Shown: one piece after another, positions 1-6,267 of the stretch
Numbering within the stretch: the first letter of the stretch is position 1
Layout: every line of letters begins with the position of its first letter
DNA from: JAENVU01 sp031422675
GTDB taxonomy: Bacteria; Actinomycetota; Acidimicrobiia; IMCC26256; JAENVU01
Direction of reading: 5' to 3'
Length of the DNA stretch: 6,464 nucleotides
Assembly: GCA_031422675.1 (NCBI GenBank)
Contig: JANPMG010000217.1
Span: forward strand, 1 to 6,464
The notes under the pieces: model-generated
What the model was told of the DNA's origin: nothing
Database searches by the model: none
The model's input: only the letters and a program-made list of their open reading frames with translations
Program-made: the position numbers and the translations under genes

Positions 1-1
1 A

Positions 2-793
2 CCAATGGTCGCGATGGCGATGGCCGCCGCATCCACCCAGACGTTGCGCGTCGGCGCGCTGGTCTTCGACAACGACTACAAGCATCCGGCGATTCTCGCC
101 AAGGAGATCGCGACGATCGACGTGCTCTCGGGCGGCCGTACCGAACTCGGGATCGGCGCGGGATGGATGGAGGTTGACTACACGGCGCTCGGCCTCCCGT
201 ACGACCGCCCCGGGATCCGGATCGAACGACTCGAAGAGGCCCTCGCGATCATCAAGGGCTGCTACGGGGCTGACGCCTTCTCGTTCACCGGCACGCATTA
301 CACGGTGACGGAGTACCAGTCGATTCCGAAGCCGACCCAGGCACAGGTCCCGATCCTGATCGGTGGTGGCGGCCCGCGGGTCCTGAAGTTGGCGGGACGC
401 GAAGCCGACATCGTGGGGATCAACCCGAACCTGCGCGCCGGTGCCGTCACCGCGGACGCGGTCACCGATTCGCTCGCGGCGATGACGGACCAGAAGGTCG
501 GTTGGATCAAGGAGGGCGCCGGGGCACGGTTCGATGATCTCGAACTTCAGATTCGCTATTTCCTCGCCGCGGTGACCGACGATCGTCACGGGTTTGCCGA
601 GGCCGTCGCCCCCGGATTCGGCATCTCCGCCGCCGACGCCTTGGAGGCGGGGCTGGCCCTCGTCGGGACCGTCGACGAGGTGTGCGACCTGATGGAAACG
701 CGTCGTGACCGCTGGGGTGTGAGTTATGCCGTCGTCGGTGGTGACGAGATCGAAATGTTCGCACCGGTCGTCGAGCGCCTCGCCGGCCACTGA
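2..793 (+). CDS. F420-dependent LLM-class oxidoreductase, 5'-partial
   Basis: This is a luciferase-like monooxygenase (TIM-barrel) family protein, probably a redox enzyme using reduced coenzyme F420 in the cytoplasm; its substrate cannot be read from sequence. The frame is open to the window edge. The ATG at 5 is unlikely to be the true start, because the visible protein opens inside the barrel (AMAAAS..LRVGALVFDNDYKHP). About 60-80 N-terminal residues are probably missing. Counting from that ATG, the visible motifs are DVLSGGRTELGIGAGW (39-54), a conserved LLM core stretch, and PILIGGGGPRVLKLAGREADIVGINPN (about 116-142). The second motif resembles the MSMEG_2516-like F420 subfamily (recalled family resemblance, not searched). 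The C-terminus closes with the family-typical G-T-V-D-E-V segment and an acidic helix, so the 3' end looks intact. It converges on the minus-strand hydrolase gene. Confidence 0.88.
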   Translation, partial: PMVAMAMAAASTQTLRVGALVFDNDYKHPAILAKEIATIDVLSGGRTELGIGAGWMEVDYTALGLPYDRPGIRIERLEEALAIIKGCYGADAFSFTGTHYTVTEYQSIPKPTQAQVPILIGGGGPRVLKLAGREADIVGINPNLRAGAVTADAVTDSLAAMTDQKVGWIKEGAGARFDDLELQIRYFLAAVTDDRHGFAEAVAPGFGISAADALEAGLALVGTVDEVCDLMETRRDRWGVSYAVVGGDEIEMFAPVVERLAGH

Positions 794-809
794 CCTCTTT
801 CCCTTTACG

Positions 810-858
810 GTTTCGGCGTCCTCAGCTGCTGCGGAAGCGCGCGTGAGGACGCCAAAAC
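810..858. terminator. Inverted repeat between convergent genes, candidate bidirectional terminator
   Basis: GGCGTCCTCA (815-824) is perfectly complementary to TGAGGACGCC (844-853), with a 19-nt loop. After one C/A mismatch the stem extends through TTT/AAA (811-813 with 855-857) and a G-C pair. It lies in the 78-bp gap between the stop codons of two convergent genes, the expected place for a shared terminator. No U-tract follows on either strand, so termination efficiency is uncertain. U-less hairpins are reported for actinobacteria. Confidence 0.5.
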
Positions 859-871
859 GGTGGGGATGGGG

Positions 872-1567
872 TCACGCGAGCTGGGTGGGGATCCAATCGC
901 CGAGGCGAGCGCGGAGATGGTCGGCGGCCTCGGAGAGGAGGTGGCCCGCACCGGGGAGGATCTCGACCTCACCGTGGCCGATGAGCATGCGCACGACGGC
1001 CGACGTGTCCGGCGGCAGGATCTCGTCCCGATCACCGTGCAGGAGCAGCACCGGCACGTCGTCCCCGAGTGTCCCGGCATCTTCACAGCCGGCCGACTGG
1101 GTGGAGAGCGTGACGATCCCGGCACAGTGTTGACCGAGCACCATGCCCGCCTGCACCGCGACGGCACCGCCGAAGGAGTGGCCGACGGTCACGAACCGCT
1201 CCCCACCGGCGCGTGACGCCAGGTCCGCCGCGGCCGCGACATCGTGGACGCAGCGGACCAGGTCGTTGGGTTTGCGGTAGCCGACGCGCATGGTGGCGAT
1301 GCCATCATCCGCGAAGCGGGTGCCGAGGTCGTGGTAGAGGCCGCCGGCCGGGCCGAGCAGTCCGCCCATCCCGCCGCCCGACATCAGGACGACCCGTTCG
1401 GCGTCGACCGGCCCGTGCCACAAGATCGTGAGCAGGCCACGCATCGTGTAGATCTCGAGATGCCGGATTTCGGGACCGAGGACAACTTCCTCGCGCGCCA
1501 AGACCTCGAGGAGTTCGAGCGGAGAGCGCGGACCGTTGGGGCTGTCCGGTTCGGTCGTGTCGCTCAC
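872..1567 (-). CDS. Alpha/beta hydrolase, small lidless type
   Basis: The 231-residue protein is a predicted cytoplasmic serine hydrolase of the alpha/beta-hydrolase fold; ester or thioester substrates are possible but not shown. The catalytic triad is readable. The nucleophile elbow is VGHSFGG (Ser131). The acid strand is VLLLHGDRDEILPP (Asp181 most likely, Asp179 alternative). The histidine is in LPGAGHLL (His209). MSGGGMGGL (62-70) near the N-terminus sits where the oxyanion-hole loop is expected. The protein is short for the fold and has little room for a cap domain between Ser131 and Asp181. The first about 25 residues are polar and probably disordered. The start is GTG at 1567-1565, overlapping the TGA of the upstream LLM gene as GTGA. 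There is no clear Shine-Dalgarno sequence, so translational coupling is likely. The overlap implies co-transcription with the LLM oxidoreductase and perhaps action on the same compound. Confidence 0.88.
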   Translation of the reverse strand: MSDTTEPDSPNGPRSPLELLEVLAREEVVLGPEIRHLEIYTMRGLLTILWHGPVDAERVVLMSGGGMGGLLGPAGGLYHDLGTRFADDGIATMRVGYRKPNDLVRCVHDVAAAADLASRAGGERFVTVGHSFGGAVAVQAGMVLGQHCAGIVTLSTQSAGCEDAGTLGDDVPVLLLHGDRDEILPPDTSAVVRMLIGHGEVEILPGAGHLLSEAADHLRARLGDWIPTQLA

Positions 1568-2460
1568 AAGATGGAACGGAGCAGTTCACGCGTGCGGCGA
1601 CGCTCGTCGGGATTGACCGCGAACTCCGCCGCCGAGAAGTCCGTGGCGCCAGCATCGGCCACCCGCTGGATCCCTGCGGCCACGGTCGCCTCGTCACCCA
1701 CGATCGCAACGTCCGCAGGACCCGCGGCGCCTTCGCGGTCGAGCATGGCGCGGTAGCTCGGCAGCATGCCGTACACCTCGAACATCTTGGCCGCGCGCTC
1801 ACGCGCGCCCGCGGCGTCGTCGCTGACGCACACGGGCAAACCGACCGCGACGCGTGGTGCGGGACGGCCCGCGTCCGCGGCGCCCTTCTGGATCGACGGG
1901 ACGATGTGTGACTCCAGCGTCGCCGGTCCGGTCATCCAGGTCATGGTGCCCTCGGTCAGCCGTCCCGCGAGTTCGAGCATGCGTGGGCCGAGGGCGGCGA
2001 CGAGGACCGGGACCGGCGACGCGGCGATGGACAAGGCACCGTTGCCGGTGAGGGTCTCGCCGGTGAAGGCGCTGGCCTCACCGTGAAGCAGCGGCATCAA
2101 GATGGAGAGGTACTCGCGCATGTGGCGCGCCGGCTTGGCGTAGGAGTAGCCGAACATGGACTCGATGACGATCTGGTGCGAGAGTCCGATGCCGAGGGTC
2201 AGACGGCCGTCGCAGGCTTGCTGAGTGGTGAGCGCCTGGGCGGCGAGCATCATCGGATGCCGGGGATACGTGGGAACGACACCGGTGCCGAGCTCGATGC
2301 GAGGGACTTCGCGGCCGACGATCGCGAGCGTGGTGAGCGCGTCAAGTCCGAAGATCTGCGGCAGGTAGTAGCCGGCGAATCCCTCCGCTTCCACCTGTTT
2401 CGCCGCCGCGACCGCCGCGTCGAGGGTTGGCACTTCTCCACCGAAGATGGTGATCCGCAT
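1564..2460 (-). CDS. F420-dependent LLM-class oxidoreductase, full length
   Basis: The 298-residue protein belongs to the luciferase-like family, at about the usual length for the single-domain F420 enzymes; it is presumably cytoplasmic, with unknown substrate. It begins directly with a first barrel strand (MRITIFGGEV), followed by a helix. Later segments are RIELGTGVVPTYPRHP (54-69), a family hallmark strand-loop, then CDGRLTLGIGLSHQ (83-96) and PVLVAALGPRMLELAGRLTEG (151-171), which probably line the cofactor pocket. The C-terminus has the G-D-E-A-T-V-A-A-G-I-Q segment typical of the family. It resembles the MSMEG_4879-like subfamily (recalled, not searched) and is clearly different from the partial LLM enzyme at the left edge. 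The ATG at 2460-2458 has no Shine-Dalgarno sequence. A TAGATT hexamer six bases upstream suggests a leaderless transcript. It is first gene of a two-gene operon with the hydrolase. Confidence 0.9.
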   Translation of the reverse strand: MRITIFGGEVPTLDAAVAAAKQVEAEGFAGYYLPQIFGLDALTTLAIVGREVPRIELGTGVVPTYPRHPMMLAAQALTTQQACDGRLTLGIGLSHQIVIESMFGYSYAKPARHMREYLSILMPLLHGEASAFTGETLTGNGALSIAASPVPVLVAALGPRMLELAGRLTEGTMTWMTGPATLESHIVPSIQKGAADAGRPAPRVAVGLPVCVSDDAAGARERAAKMFEVYGMLPSYRAMLDREGAAGPADVAIVGDEATVAAGIQRVADAGATDFSAAEFAVNPDERRRTRELLRSIL

Positions 2461-2466
2461 CGGCGG

Positions 2467-2472
2467 AATCTA
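2467..2472 (-). promoter_or_regulatory. Candidate -10 box giving a leaderless mRNA for the LLM-hydrolase operon
   Basis: On the minus strand TAGATT is followed by CCGCCG and then the ATG. This matches the actinobacterial TANNNT -10 pattern with a six-base spacer, so transcription would begin at or next to the A of the start codon. The lack of any Shine-Dalgarno sequence before this ATG agrees. No convincing -35 is visible. A TANNNT match alone is weak evidence. Confidence 0.35.
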
Positions 2473-2491
2473 CGAGGTGGAAGAGTCCGCT

Positions 2492-2499
2492 GCTATCTT
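2492..2499 (+). promoter_or_regulatory. Candidate extended -10 promoter for tRNA-Gly
   Basis: TGCTATCT and the following T form TGN plus TATCTT, a four-of-six match to TATAAT with the extended TG. Transcription would begin near 2506, a few bases before the mature tRNA 5' end at 2511. The -35 region (around 2471-2476) is poor. It shares the 50-bp gap with the divergent operon promoter. Confidence 0.4.
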
Positions 2500-2510
2500 C
2501 ACTGACTCAC

Positions 2511-2585
2511 GCGGACGTGGCTCAGTGGTAGAGCATCACCTTGCCAAGGTGAGGGTCGCGGGTTCGAATCCCGTCGTCCGCTCCA
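2511..2585 (+). tRNA. tRNA-Gly, anticodon GCC, CCA encoded
   Basis: A full cloverleaf folds by hand. The acceptor stem GCGGACG (2511-2517) pairs with CGTCCGC (2575-2581), all seven pairs Watson-Crick. The D arm is GCTC/GAGC (2520-2523 with 2531-2534). The anticodon stem TCACC/GGTGA (2536-2540 with 2548-2552) closes a loop of TTGCCAA, so the anticodon is GCC (2543-2545), reading GGC and GGU. The variable loop is five bases. The T arm GCGGG/CCCGT encloses TTCGAAT (2563-2569), with one G-T pair at its base. The discriminator is T2582 and CCA is encoded at 2583-2585. The gene is transcribed away from the LLM operon and marks the left border of the accessory-looking region. Confidence 0.97.
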
Positions 2586-2601
2586 TACGTACTCGCAGGT
2601 C

Positions 2602-2630
2602 TTCCGGGGCAGAAGGTCTTGGCCCCGGAA
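2602..2630 (+). terminator. Hairpin 16 bases downstream of tRNA-Gly, candidate terminator
   Basis: TTCCGGGGC (2602-2610) and GCCCCGGAA (2622-2630) form a perfect nine-bp stem with an 11-base loop. It starts 16 bases past the encoded CCA, where a tRNA terminator or 3'-processing hairpin is expected. No T-run follows; the next bases are CCGTGAGC. The same hairpin directly precedes a GTG codon (2633) of the possible small frame described below, so it could instead affect that frame. Confidence 0.45.
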
Positions 2631-2632
2631 CC

Positions 2633-2820
2633 GTGAGCAGTTTCCTGGACGCGGGTCCGCTGCCCAGCCCGGTGACCTATGAGCACCAGATCGCCGCGCC
2701 GATCCGGCCGCGCGCCGGCTGCACCACGCGCGTTGGATCCAGAACACAGTCCGTATCGTGGTCGTTCTGATCGTGGTCGGCCTCGCGCTTGGTCTTCTCG
2801 GCCCAGTCTGGACGCGCTGA
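2633..2820 (+). pseudogene. Possible small one-helix membrane protein with a broken reading frame
   Basis: This is not a recognised family. From 2683 to the TGA at 2818-2820 one frame is open and encodes about 45 residues. It has a basic stretch (DRRADPAARRLHHARWIQN) followed by a convincing transmembrane segment (TVRIVVVLIVVGLALGLLG, about 19 residues) and a short PVWTR tail. This is the layout of a small single-pass protein with a positive cytoplasmic flank. No ATG, GTG or TTG lies in this frame before the helix, and a TGA at 2680-2682 closes it upstream. A GTG at 2633 in the neighbouring frame gives SSFLDAGPLPSPVTYEH just before it, so a one-base shift near 2683-2700 would join them into about 62 residues. 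It may be a frameshifted gene, a sequencing error, or chance. No slippery heptamer is seen. Confidence 0.25.
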
Positions 2821-2841
2821 CGTCCCGACCCGGCTCCTCTG

Positions 2842-2870
2842 GGGTGTCGTGACGGCTGAGGGTCACACCC
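2842..2870 (+). terminator. Bulged hairpin, weak terminator candidate
   Basis: GGGTGT (2842-2847) plus GAC (2851-2853) pair with GTC plus ACACCC (2862-2870). That gives nine base pairs with a three-base bulge (CGT) and an eight-base loop. It sits 21 bases past the TGA of the possible membrane-protein frame. There is no T-run after it. Confidence 0.25.
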
Positions 2871-3007
2871 AGGCCGGTCACTTCGTGCTCCTCAAGGGTG
2901 CAGACCGCGCATAGCAGGTCTAACGTTACGAAGCGCCCACGAATCACTCGCGGCCGGAGGCTTCGCGCTGACGGTTCGAGCACCGCATTCGCAGGTGGCA
3001 TGAGCAC

Positions 3008-3014
3008 GAGGAGG
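3008..3014 (+). promoter_or_regulatory. Strong Shine-Dalgarno for the beta-helix protein
   Basis: GAGGAGG ends four bases before the ATG at 3019. It is the strongest ribosome binding site in the window and fixes the start of the downstream gene, which then opens with a signal peptide. Confidence 0.8.
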
Positions 3015-3018
3015 CCCG

Positions 3019-3930
3019 ATGCGCAGTGTGCTGAGTCTGCTGGCAGTTCTCCCTCTGGCGGTCCCGGGGTGCGATGGGCCGCCGACGAGACCAGTCATAT
3101 GCCAGACGAGGAACCCTCAGGTCGTCGTCTCAGGTCCGCAACGGGCCCACGATGCACCGATCCCTTCGGGTGCGACCCTCCGCGCGATCGGCGCGACGTG
3201 GATCGGAGTCGGCGACTACCAGGTGAGCCTCCTCGGTGATGCGGCTCGCGCCTGCATGGTGGGTGGAACGATGTTCGGCGAGTGGCCGGACACGGATCGC
3301 TGGAGCAAGTGGCACTACCGCAGCGCATTGCGCTTCTCCCAGCCCGAGTTCACGGTGGTCGGTGTCCGCATCATCAATGCGGGGGACGGGATCAAGCCGA
3401 AGGACGACGCCGGCGGCGCGGCGCAGGATTTTCACATCGAAGGTTCGTGGATCCAGCACGTGCACGACGATTGCATCGAGAACGACTACGTCCACTCGGG
3501 CGTGATCCGCGACAACTTGCTCGACGGTTGCTATGTGATGTTCTCGTCGCGTCCCTCGTCGTCGTCGCTCGACGGCCGCCGCAACCTCGTGGTCATCGAC
3601 CGGAACGTCGGCTCGCTGGAGCCGATGCGATCGGTATACAGCGGATCGAGCCCGGGAACCGGAGGATTCTTCAAGTGGTCGAAGAGCGCGCCCGTCGCGG
3701 TCGTCACGAACAACGTGTTCATGGCGGTTCAACCACCGAACCACGGCACACTCGGACCGCCGACCGGTCCGTTGCTGTGTGCAGGCAACGTGATCGTCTG
3801 GAAGGGAGCGGGAGCGTTCCCCGACGCCGCGGCATGGCGCGCACGGTGTCCGGACACGGTCATCACCTCCGACGCGCGACGCTACGACCAAGCCAAAGCC
3901 GGATGGATCTCCAGCCATGTGACCGGATGA
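3019..3930 (+). CDS. Exported protein, predicted right-handed beta-helix fold
   Basis: The 303-residue protein is not a family I can name with certainty. The N-terminus (MRSVLSLLAVLPLAVPGC) has one basic residue, a hydrophobic core and Cys18. VPGC is an imperfect lipobox because of the proline at -2, so it may be a lipoprotein or merely secreted. From about residue 35 to 260 it shows strand-turn repeats with N and G at turns: FTVVGVRIINAGDGIK, FHIEGSWIQHVHDDCIENDYVHSGVIRDNLLDG, LVVIDRNVGSL, APVAVVTNNVFM and LLCAGNVIVW. This is the pattern of pectate-lyase-like parallel beta-helices. The cluster HVHDDCIEND (147-156) puts D150, D151, E154 and D156 on one rung, a possible metal or sugar site (inference). 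Aromatic residues W92-Y100 could help bind glycan. It lies 141 bp before the sulfotransferase, same strand. Alternative: a structural surface protein without catalysis. Confidence 0.8.
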   Translation: MRSVLSLLAVLPLAVPGCDGPPTRPVICQTRNPQVVVSGPQRAHDAPIPSGATLRAIGATWIGVGDYQVSLLGDAARACMVGGTMFGEWPDTDRWSKWHYRSALRFSQPEFTVVGVRIINAGDGIKPKDDAGGAAQDFHIEGSWIQHVHDDCIENDYVHSGVIRDNLLDGCYVMFSSRPSSSSLDGRRNLVVIDRNVGSLEPMRSVYSGSSPGTGGFFKWSKSAPVAVVTNNVFMAVQPPNHGTLGPPTGPLLCAGNVIVWKGAGAFPDAAAWRARCPDTVITSDARRYDQAKAGWISSHVTG

Positions 3931-3970
3931 GCGATCACTACGGCAAGGCCAGACGAGGGCAAGCGGGCCT

Positions 3971-3996
3971 CGGCCTCACCGACGACGCGGAGGCTG
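3971..3996 (+). terminator. Weak hairpin after the beta-helix gene
   Basis: CGGCCTC (3971-3977) pairs with GAGGCTG (3990-3996), seven pairs including one G-T, around a 12-base loop. It starts 40 bases after the stop codon and is followed by ATTGTG, with no real T-run. It might separate the beta-helix gene from the sulfotransferase transcript. Confidence 0.25.
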
Positions 3997-3997
3997 A

Positions 3998-4026
3998 TTG
4001 TGCGCCGGTACCGAGGTTGTTAGTTT
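3998..4026 (+). promoter_or_regulatory. Candidate promoter of the sulfotransferase gene
   Basis: TTGTGC (3998-4003) and TAGTTT (4021-4026) are separated by exactly 17 bases. They keep the TTG of the -35 and the TANNNT of the -10. The start point would be near 4033, leaving a leader of about 40 bases that holds the GGAG ribosome site. Hexamer agreement is partial, so this is tentative. Confidence 0.35.
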
Positions 4027-4071
4027 CGTCGCCCCGGTGAGGGTCCGCGGGTGGCGACGCACGGAGCAGGA

Positions 4072-5064
4072 ATGAACACGACGATCGTGCGGCCGGTGAT
4101 CGTGCTCGGTGCTCCTCGGTCGGGAACCACGATCGTGCGGAACTGCCTCGCACTCCATCCCGATCTGTGGCACCTCGGCGGCGAATCACACGGCATTCTC
4201 GAGGGACCGTTCGATCCGAGTTCCCAGGGCTACGAATCGAATCGGGTCGGAGCGAACCAGGTTGATGACGCGCGTGCCGAACGGCTGGGGCATGCGTTCG
4301 CCGAGCAGGCGATCAACCTGAGCGCCAGGACTAGTCGCCCACTGCCGTTGCATCAGGGGAACTCGCTACGAGATCGGATCGTCGATCGCATCAGGACTCG
4401 GCGGGCCGGGGCCGCATCGATGAAGCACCGACCTCGTGAGATCCGATTCCTCGAGAAGACCCCCAAGAACATGTTGCGGGTGCCGATGCTCGATCGGGTC
4501 TTTCCCGACGCTCTGTACGTACATCTCACCCGGGATGCTCCGCACAACATCGATTCGTTGATCGAGGGGTGGCGGGCGGTCGATCGATTCGGTCCCGTCA
4601 CCCGGCCGCGCTTCGCGCGGTCCGGATATCCGATCGCCCGTCAGCTCGCGCTGACCGACTACACCGGCAGGTGGTGGAAGTTCGCGCTCGTGCCAGGATG
4701 GCGCGACCTGCGGGGTCGGTCCCTCGCCGATGTAGCGGCGTGGCAGTACTTCCAGTGCAACCGGATCGCGCTCGACGACTTGGACGCAATCGATCCCGCG
4801 CGAGTGCGGCGGGTGATGCACGCGGACTTCGTGCGCGCGCCGGTCGACATGATTCGCGATTTGTTCGAGTGGGCCGCGCTACCGCCGAGTCCGACCGCCG
4901 AGGCATACGCCGGCGCGTCACCCCTGGTCAACACCACGCAGCGATCGACGGCCCGGCCACCGGACGTTACCGAGAGGCCGTTGCGAAATCCTGAGGCCGT
5001 CCGCCTGGCGATCGAGTCGACACCCGGTCTCGGGTCGCTGCTCGGGGAGCTGGGGTATCGCTAG
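4072..5064 (+). CDS. Sulfotransferase family protein (PAPS-dependent, predicted)
   Basis: The 330-residue protein is predicted to move a sulfuryl group from PAPS to an unknown acceptor (carbohydrate, lipid or small molecule). The 5'-phosphosulfate loop is VLGAPRSGTT (11-20), directly after the first strand. FLEKTPKN (127-134) carries the conserved Lys-Thr-Pro of this family. VHLTRDAPHNIDSLIEGW (150-167) has Arg154 and Ser162 in the expected 3'-phosphate-binding positions. WQYFQCNRIAL (224-234) and RVMHADFVRAP (247-257) are the later helix and strand seen in bacterial members. The C-terminus ends LLGELGYR, typical of the family, so it appears complete. I chose ATG 4072 because GGAG lies five bases upstream and the P-loop then begins near residue 13; a GTG at 4051 would add seven residues without support. 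Its TAG stop shares bases with the IS630 target site and left end. No signal peptide is seen. Confidence 0.88.
   Translation: MNTTIVRPVIVLGAPRSGTTIVRNCLALHPDLWHLGGESHGILEGPFDPSSQGYESNRVGANQVDDARAERLGHAFAEQAINLSARTSRPLPLHQGNSLRDRIVDRIRTRRAGAASMKHRPREIRFLEKTPKNMLRVPMLDRVFPDALYVHLTRDAPHNIDSLIEGWRAVDRFGPVTRPRFARSGYPIARQLALTDYTGRWWKFALVPGWRDLRGRSLADVAAWQYFQCNRIALDDLDAIDPARVRRVMHADFVRAPVDMIRDLFEWAALPPSPTAEAYAGASPLVNTTQRSTARPPDVTERPLRNPEAVRLAIESTPGLGSLLGELGYR
5062..5063. repeat. TA target-site duplication, left copy
   Basis: TA directly before the left inverted repeat, preceded by C5061. It also forms the first two bases of the sulfotransferase TAG stop. Confidence 0.8.
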
Positions 5065-5083
5065 TGCCGTGACCGAGAACGTT
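5064..5083 (+). repeat. Left terminal inverted repeat of the IS630 element
   Basis: GTGCCGTGACCGAGAACGTT. It matches the right end in 16 of 20 positions: an identical outer block of eight (GTGCCGTG) and an identical inner block of six (AACGTT) separated by a variable six-base middle. The inner block is probably the transposase-recognition part and the outer block the cleavage end (inference). Confidence 0.88.
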
Positions 5084-5102
5084 GGTGGGGTCGCGTCCAC
5101 CA
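5083..5102 (+). other. Subterminal hairpin in the IS leader
   Basis: TGGTGG (5083-5088) and CCACCA (5097-5102) form a six-bp stem with an eight-base loop between the left repeat and the transposase start. It could limit read-through translation or transcription from the sulfotransferase gene into the transposase. That role is speculative. Confidence 0.3.
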
Positions 5103-5133
5103 CTTGAGGGTCGGGGTCGCGCAGACTTGGGTG

Positions 5134-6267
5134 ATGGCTGAACGTGTGCAGGTGCGGGATATCACGCCGGTTGAGGGCAACAAGTTGCTCGGGATCGTGC
5201 GGCGCGGTTCGGGGTCGGTGGTGCGGTGGCGAAGGGCCCAGATCGTGTTGTGGTCGGCGCAGGCGATGGATGTGCCAGCGATCGCGAAGATCGCGTTCAC
5301 GTCCGAGGACCGGGTGCGCGAGGTGATCCACAACTTCAACGCTGATGGGTTCGATTCGTTGGCACCGAAGTATGCGGGTGGTCGGCCCGCGAAGTTCACG
5401 TTGCCGGAGCGTCAAGCGATCAAGAAGGTCGCGTTGAGTCGTCCGGTGGATCACGGGTTGCCGTTCTCGACATGGTCGCTGTCGAAGTTGGCCGAGTTCG
5501 TGGTGGCTGAGGGGGTGGTCGACGACATCAGCCACGAGGGCCTGCGGGTCTTGCTCCGCGAGGAAGGCGTCTCGTTTCAAGTGATCAAAACGTGGAAGCA
5601 GTCCAACGATCCCGACTTCGAGGCGAAGAAGAACCGGATCCTCGAGTTGTACGCGATCGCCGATGGCAAAGCGGCGTCGGGAAAGGGTGATCCGATGGTG
5701 GTGTTCTGCATGGACGAGTTCGGGCCACTCAACCTCCAACCCCACCCCGGCAAGCAATGGGCCCCGGTCGCAGCGGGCAAGGGCGACCCGTCCTCACCGC
5801 GGCGGCGACGGATGCGCGCCACCTACACGCGACCGAACGGGGTCCGGCACTTGATGGCTGGTTATGACCTCTCGACCGACCGGATGTACGGACACGTCGT
5901 GAAGAAGAAGGGCCGCACTGCGTTCCTCGCGTTCGTCCGCTACCTCCGTTCGTTGTATCCGCCGGATGTTCGCATCGCGATCGTGCTCGACAACTTCAGT
6001 CCGCACCTCTCGACCAAGACCGACCAGCGCGTTGGTGAGTGGGCCGCCGCGAACAACGTCGAACTCGCGTACACGCCGACGTACTCGTCATGGCTGAACC
6101 GGATCGAGGCCCAGTTCCAGGCCCTGCGTTACTTCGCGCTCGACGGCACCGACCACGGAACCCACGCCGAACAAGCCTCGATGATCCGCCGCTACATCAC
6201 CTGGCGAAACCGCCATGCCCACGACCAAGCACTACGCGAACTCGTAAAACGCGCAAACGTTGCCTGA
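5134..6267 (+). CDS. IS630-family transposase (DDE)
   Basis: The 377-residue DDE transposase cuts and joins the IS ends at TA sites. The N-terminal about 85 residues carry helix-turn-helix DNA-binding segments (RRAQIVLWSAQAMDVPAIAKIAFTSEDRVREVIHNFNADGFDSL), followed by the linker GGRPAKF. A second winged-helix-like part spans about 105-150. The catalytic domain shows Asp194 in VVFCMDEFGP, Asp286 in IVLDNFSPH and Glu325 in SSWLNRIEAQF, with 38 residues between the last two. All three acids are present and the frame is unbroken, so it should be functional. I prefer ATG 5134 (MAERVQVRDI). Upstream GTG 5131 and TTG 5104 are alternatives; none has a strong Shine-Dalgarno sequence, which fits low transposase expression. 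The stop lies within the right inverted repeat. Confidence 0.93.
   Translation: MAERVQVRDITPVEGNKLLGIVRRGSGSVVRWRRAQIVLWSAQAMDVPAIAKIAFTSEDRVREVIHNFNADGFDSLAPKYAGGRPAKFTLPERQAIKKVALSRPVDHGLPFSTWSLSKLAEFVVAEGVVDDISHEGLRVLLREEGVSFQVIKTWKQSNDPDFEAKKNRILELYAIADGKAASGKGDPMVVFCMDEFGPLNLQPHPGKQWAPVAAGKGDPSSPRRRRMRATYTRPNGVRHLMAGYDLSTDRMYGHVVKKKGRTAFLAFVRYLRSLYPPDVRIAIVLDNFSPHLSTKTDQRVGEWAAANNVELAYTPTYSSWLNRIEAQFQALRYFALDGTDHGTHAEQASMIRRYITWRNRHAHDQALRELVKRANVA

Larger units (their letters stand above)
2586..3018. other. Gene-poor gap between tRNA-Gly and the beta-helix gene
   Basis: These 433 bp carry no intact gene that I can support. They hold the tRNA-proximal hairpin, the possible broken membrane-protein frame (2633-2820), and a bulged hairpin at 2842-2870. 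There is also an eight-base palindrome TAACGTTA at 2921-2928. TAACGT within it could serve as a weak -10 for the downstream gene, but I see no good -35. A long minus-strand frame across the gap runs into the antisense of the tRNA and looks spurious. Confidence 0.5.

Noticed and set aside
2921..2928. TAACGTTA palindrome as an operator or promoter for the beta-helix gene
   Set aside because: A single eight-base palindrome with no second site and no -35 partner is not enough to call an operator. It is mentioned only in the gap description.
2499..3007. Minus-strand frames across the tRNA, ending in peptides such as DGIRTRDPHLGKV and GRRDSNPRPSPWQGD
   Set aside because: These are the antisense translations of a tRNA gene, a well-known source of false protein annotations. 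The tRNA fold is complete and explains the sequence.
3130..3918. 262-codon minus-strand frame opposite the beta-helix gene
   Set aside because: The plus-strand gene has a strong Shine-Dalgarno sequence, a signal peptide and a repeat pattern. The antisense frame has only Arg/Asp/Val-rich composition and no recognisable motif.
4051..4071. GTG start at 4051 for the sulfotransferase
   Set aside because: ATG 4072 has GGAG at correct spacing and places the P-loop near the N-terminus, as is usual for the family.
5104..5133. TTG start at 5104 for the transposase
   Set aside because: It adds ten residues with no family-like content and has no ribosome site. ATG 5134 gives an N-terminus that fits the family better.
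4918..5757. Long 279-codon open frame on the minus strand over the sulfotransferase end and the IS
   Set aside because: It is antisense to two well-supported genes, rich in Arg, His and Pro as expected for a shadow frame, and spans an IS junction.
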